From contig CAZMIL010000015.1 of assembly GCA_964566425.1 (NCBI GenBank), positions 1-16,029 on the forward strand: a DNA stretch of 16,029 bases, given 5' to 3'. The translations under genes and the position numbers were made by a program. Below are positions 13,883 to 16,029 of this stretch, piece by piece. The notes beneath the pieces were generated by a model. It ran no database searches. It had not been told where the DNA came from and saw only the letters and a list, made by a program, of their open reading frames with translations. Source of the stretch: CAZMIL01 sp964566425. GTDB lineage: Bacteria; Patescibacteriota; Microgenomatia; UBA1406; GWC2-37-13. Position 1 is the stretch's first letter. Each line of letters starts with the position of its first letter.

Positions 13883-14947
13883 ATGAATAATTTTAGCGAA
13901 AAAATTAAAAATTTCCAGATCCCTTTCTTTTCCCGCCTGCAAATTTATCTCGATCTTGGAACTAGTAATACGCGCATCGCCATCAAAGAAAAAGGTATTG
14001 TGCTTAAAGAACCGACAGTGATTGGTTTTAATAAAAATATGCGCGAGTATATTTTTTTTGGCAAAGAAGCCAAAGAAATTATCGGTAAAGTACCCGAGTT
14101 TATCACTATCCAACAACCAATTATCAATGGGATTATTTCAGAATTTGATGCCGAAGTTGCTTTGGTCAGGAATTTTTTAATGCGGGCTGTTTCTCCGTAC
14201 CTTTCACAATACCCATTTTTAAAACCGACACTAGATGCAAGTGTTGCCGTCCCCTCTATTGCTACAGAAATCGAACAAAAAGCTATTGAGGAGGTTCTAG
14301 CCAAAGCAGGTTTTAGCAAAATCAATCTCTTTCCCAAACCATTAGCTACAGCTATTGGTTGTGGATTTAATGTCTTTGCGCACAAACCGGTATTTGTCGT
14401 TGACTTAGGCGGGGGATTGATTGAAATGTCGATCATCAGCGGCGGGGGAATCGTCAGCCAAAAAACACTGCGCAATGCTGGAGAGCATATGAATAGACTT
14501 ATCTACAATTATATTTATCTTAAACACGGAGTGATTCTAGGTGAAGCAACCTGCGAAGAATTAAAAACAAATCTATTAACTTTTGGTGAGGGAGAAAGAA
14601 ATCTCATTGTCCGCGGAAAATCATTGGAAACAGGGTTGCCCAAATCTGTCAAAATTAAAACTTCTGATATCAAAGAGGCCTTGTTGAGCAACTTCAATCA
14701 AATTACCGATGCACTTAAAGAGATTATTGAACTTGCCCCGCCGGAAGTCGTCGATGAGATTTTTGAGCAGGGAATCGTTTTTACAGGCGGCCCCGCCAGC
14801 ATTCCGGGAATTGATAATTTTTTTTCCAACGAATTAAAAATGAAAATAACTTTAGCCGAAAATGCGACCAATAATACAATTATCGGTCTAATGAAAATCG
14901 GCCGGCGCAAAGAACTAATCGACCGCTTGAAAATCCGCCTCCCCTAA
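13883..14947 (+). CDS. mreB: Rod-shape actin homologue MreB
   Basis: MreB polymerises under the membrane and guides lateral cell-wall synthesis. The 354 residues show the full actin fold: phosphate-1 'YLDLGTSNTRIAI' (22-34), 'VAVPSIATEIEQKAI' (121-135) with the catalytic Glu region, phosphate-2 'VVDLGGG' (172-178), the MreB-specific 'NAGEHMNRLIYNYI' (198-211), 'ILGEATCEELK' (218-228), 'RGKSLETGLPK' (244-254) and the adenosine loop 'GIVFTGGPASIPG' (297-309). These favour MreB over FtsA, DnaK or ParM. Residues 1-20 (MNNFSEKIKNFQIPFFSRLQ) form a possible amphipathic membrane-binding helix longer than usual. It is followed ten bases later by the rRNA promoter. No mreC or mreD is adjacent here. 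Confidence 0.94.
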   Translation: MNNFSEKIKNFQIPFFSRLQIYLDLGTSNTRIAIKEKGIVLKEPTVIGFNKNMREYIFFGKEAKEIIGKVPEFITIQQPIINGIISEFDAEVALVRNFLMRAVSPYLSQYPFLKPTLDASVAVPSIATEIEQKAIEEVLAKAGFSKINLFPKPLATAIGCGFNVFAHKPVFVVDLGGGLIEMSIISGGGIVSQKTLRNAGEHMNRLIYNYIYLKHGVILGEATCEELKTNLLTFGEGERNLIVRGKSLETGLPKSVKIKTSDIKEALLSNFNQITDALKEIIELAPPEVVDEIFEQGIVFTGGPASIPGIDNFFSNELKMKITLAENATNNTIIGLMKIGRRKELIDRLKIRLP

Positions 14948-14956
14948 AATCATGCG

Positions 14957-14985
14957 TTGACTTTTGGGTTATAATTAATTAAAAT
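14957..14985 (+). promoter_or_regulatory. rRNA operon promoter
   Basis: TTGACT (14957-14962), exactly 17 bases, then TAAAAT (14980-14985) give a strong promoter with a start near 14992, leaving a leader of about 90 bases before 16S. A second hexamer, TATAAT at 14970-14975, lies between them in the sequence GTTATAATTAATT (14968-14980), which is nearly the same as the rpsP promoter core; which -10 is used cannot be decided by eye. Confidence 0.6.
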
Positions 14986-15005
14986 AATAGTTCTTCATAA
15001 TTTCT

Positions 15006-15015
15006 TGCTCTTTAA
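15006..15015 (+). promoter_or_regulatory. boxA antitermination site in the rRNA leader
   Basis: TGCTCTTTAA matches the bacterial rRNA boxA consensus (E. coli TGCTCTTTAACA) over ten bases. It lies about 15 bases after the predicted transcription start and upstream of the terminator-like hairpin, the correct order for loading NusB-S10 before the polymerase reaches it. nusB is present in the window. Confidence 0.7.
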
Positions 15016-15050
15016 TAGTCTGGATTTAGGTTGTTAATCGGGTTAGGAAT

Positions 15051-15082
15051 CCGAGTCCGCCAACTGGCGGATCGGACCTATT

Positions 15083-15088
<6 letters not shown>
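15051..15088 (+). terminator. Terminator-like hairpin plus U8 in the rRNA leader
   Basis: TCCGCC (15056-15061) and GGCGGA (15066-15071) form a perfect six-pair stem with an AACT loop. It is extended by CCGA (15051-15054) with TCGG (15072-15075) around a bulged G at 15055, and possibly by AGG (15045-15047) with CCT (15077-15079). Eight T's follow at 15081-15088. This has the form of an intrinsic terminator, yet it lies directly before the 16S 5' end. It is either an attenuator overcome by boxA-dependent antitermination or a processing signal. Confidence 0.55.

Positions 15089-16029
<941 letters not shown>

Noticed and set aside
13877..14116. 80-codon N-terminal extension of the Wzy_C ORF
   Set aside because: It overlaps the mreB start on the other strand, is not membrane-like or conserved-looking, and a natural start directly before the first membrane helix exists at 13876.

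Overview
The window most likely comes from a Candidate Phyla Radiation (Patescibacteria) bacterium, possibly Microgenomates or a neighbouring group; the exact phylum cannot be fixed from sequence alone. The grounds are a strongly divergent but structurally intact bacterial 16S rRNA, compact AT-rich gene packing, short housekeeping proteins, and a type IV pilus set with no secretin (PilQ) or PilP in view, as expected for a cell without a classical outer membrane. TGA is used as a normal stop (for example at 5502, 7216 and 8295), so the TGA=Gly code of Gracilibacteria/SR1 is excluded.

Layout. 1-229 (minus): N-terminal part of an unrecognised single-pass membrane protein that runs off the left edge. 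305-4282 (minus): tight operon pilB-pilT-pilC for the pilus motors and platform. 4326-4976 (plus): a reduced DNA polymerase III delta-prime-like protein, divergent from pilB. 5025-7218 (plus): four pilin/pseudopilin genes, in an order resembling GspG-, GspH-, GspI- and GspJ-like. 7254-9551 (plus): pilM-pilN-pilO, the inner-membrane alignment complex. 9560-11079 (minus): rpmF-nusB-rnc-rpsP, a translation and rRNA-maturation operon; rpmF is only 49 codons. 11174-11749 (plus): a further type IV pilin, probably the major one. 11750-13876 (minus): a Wzy_C/O-antigen-ligase-like membrane protein with a TPR-like tail, tail to tail with that pilin. 13883-14947 (plus): mreB. 14957-15082: rRNA promoter, boxA and a terminator-like hairpin. 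15083 to the right edge: 5' part of 16S rRNA.

How the parts work together. PilB and PilT are opposing ATPases acting on the PilC platform. PilM/N/O transmit this to the growing pilus, whose tip would be built from the minor pilins and whose shaft would be built from the 11174 pilin. The Wzy_C protein is a candidate pilin glycosyltransferase. The prepilin peptidase is not in the window. NusB (10916-10530) normally binds boxA RNA, and a good boxA lies in the rRNA leader just before a hairpin plus U-tract; RNase III (10522-9833) is the usual rRNA processing enzyme.

Regulatory signals. Several transcription units have a -10 hexamer only 6-10 bases before the start codon, which predicts leaderless or almost leaderless mRNAs (pilB, the 5025 pilin, pilM, rpsP, rpmF, the 11174 pilin). 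The internal gene pilN instead has a perfect AGGAGG. I found no CRISPR array, insertion sequence, prophage, tRNA or obvious new defence system. The less ordinary material is the promoter architecture, the rRNA leader, the unexplained 6035-6173 gap and the pilin/glycosyltransferase pairing.
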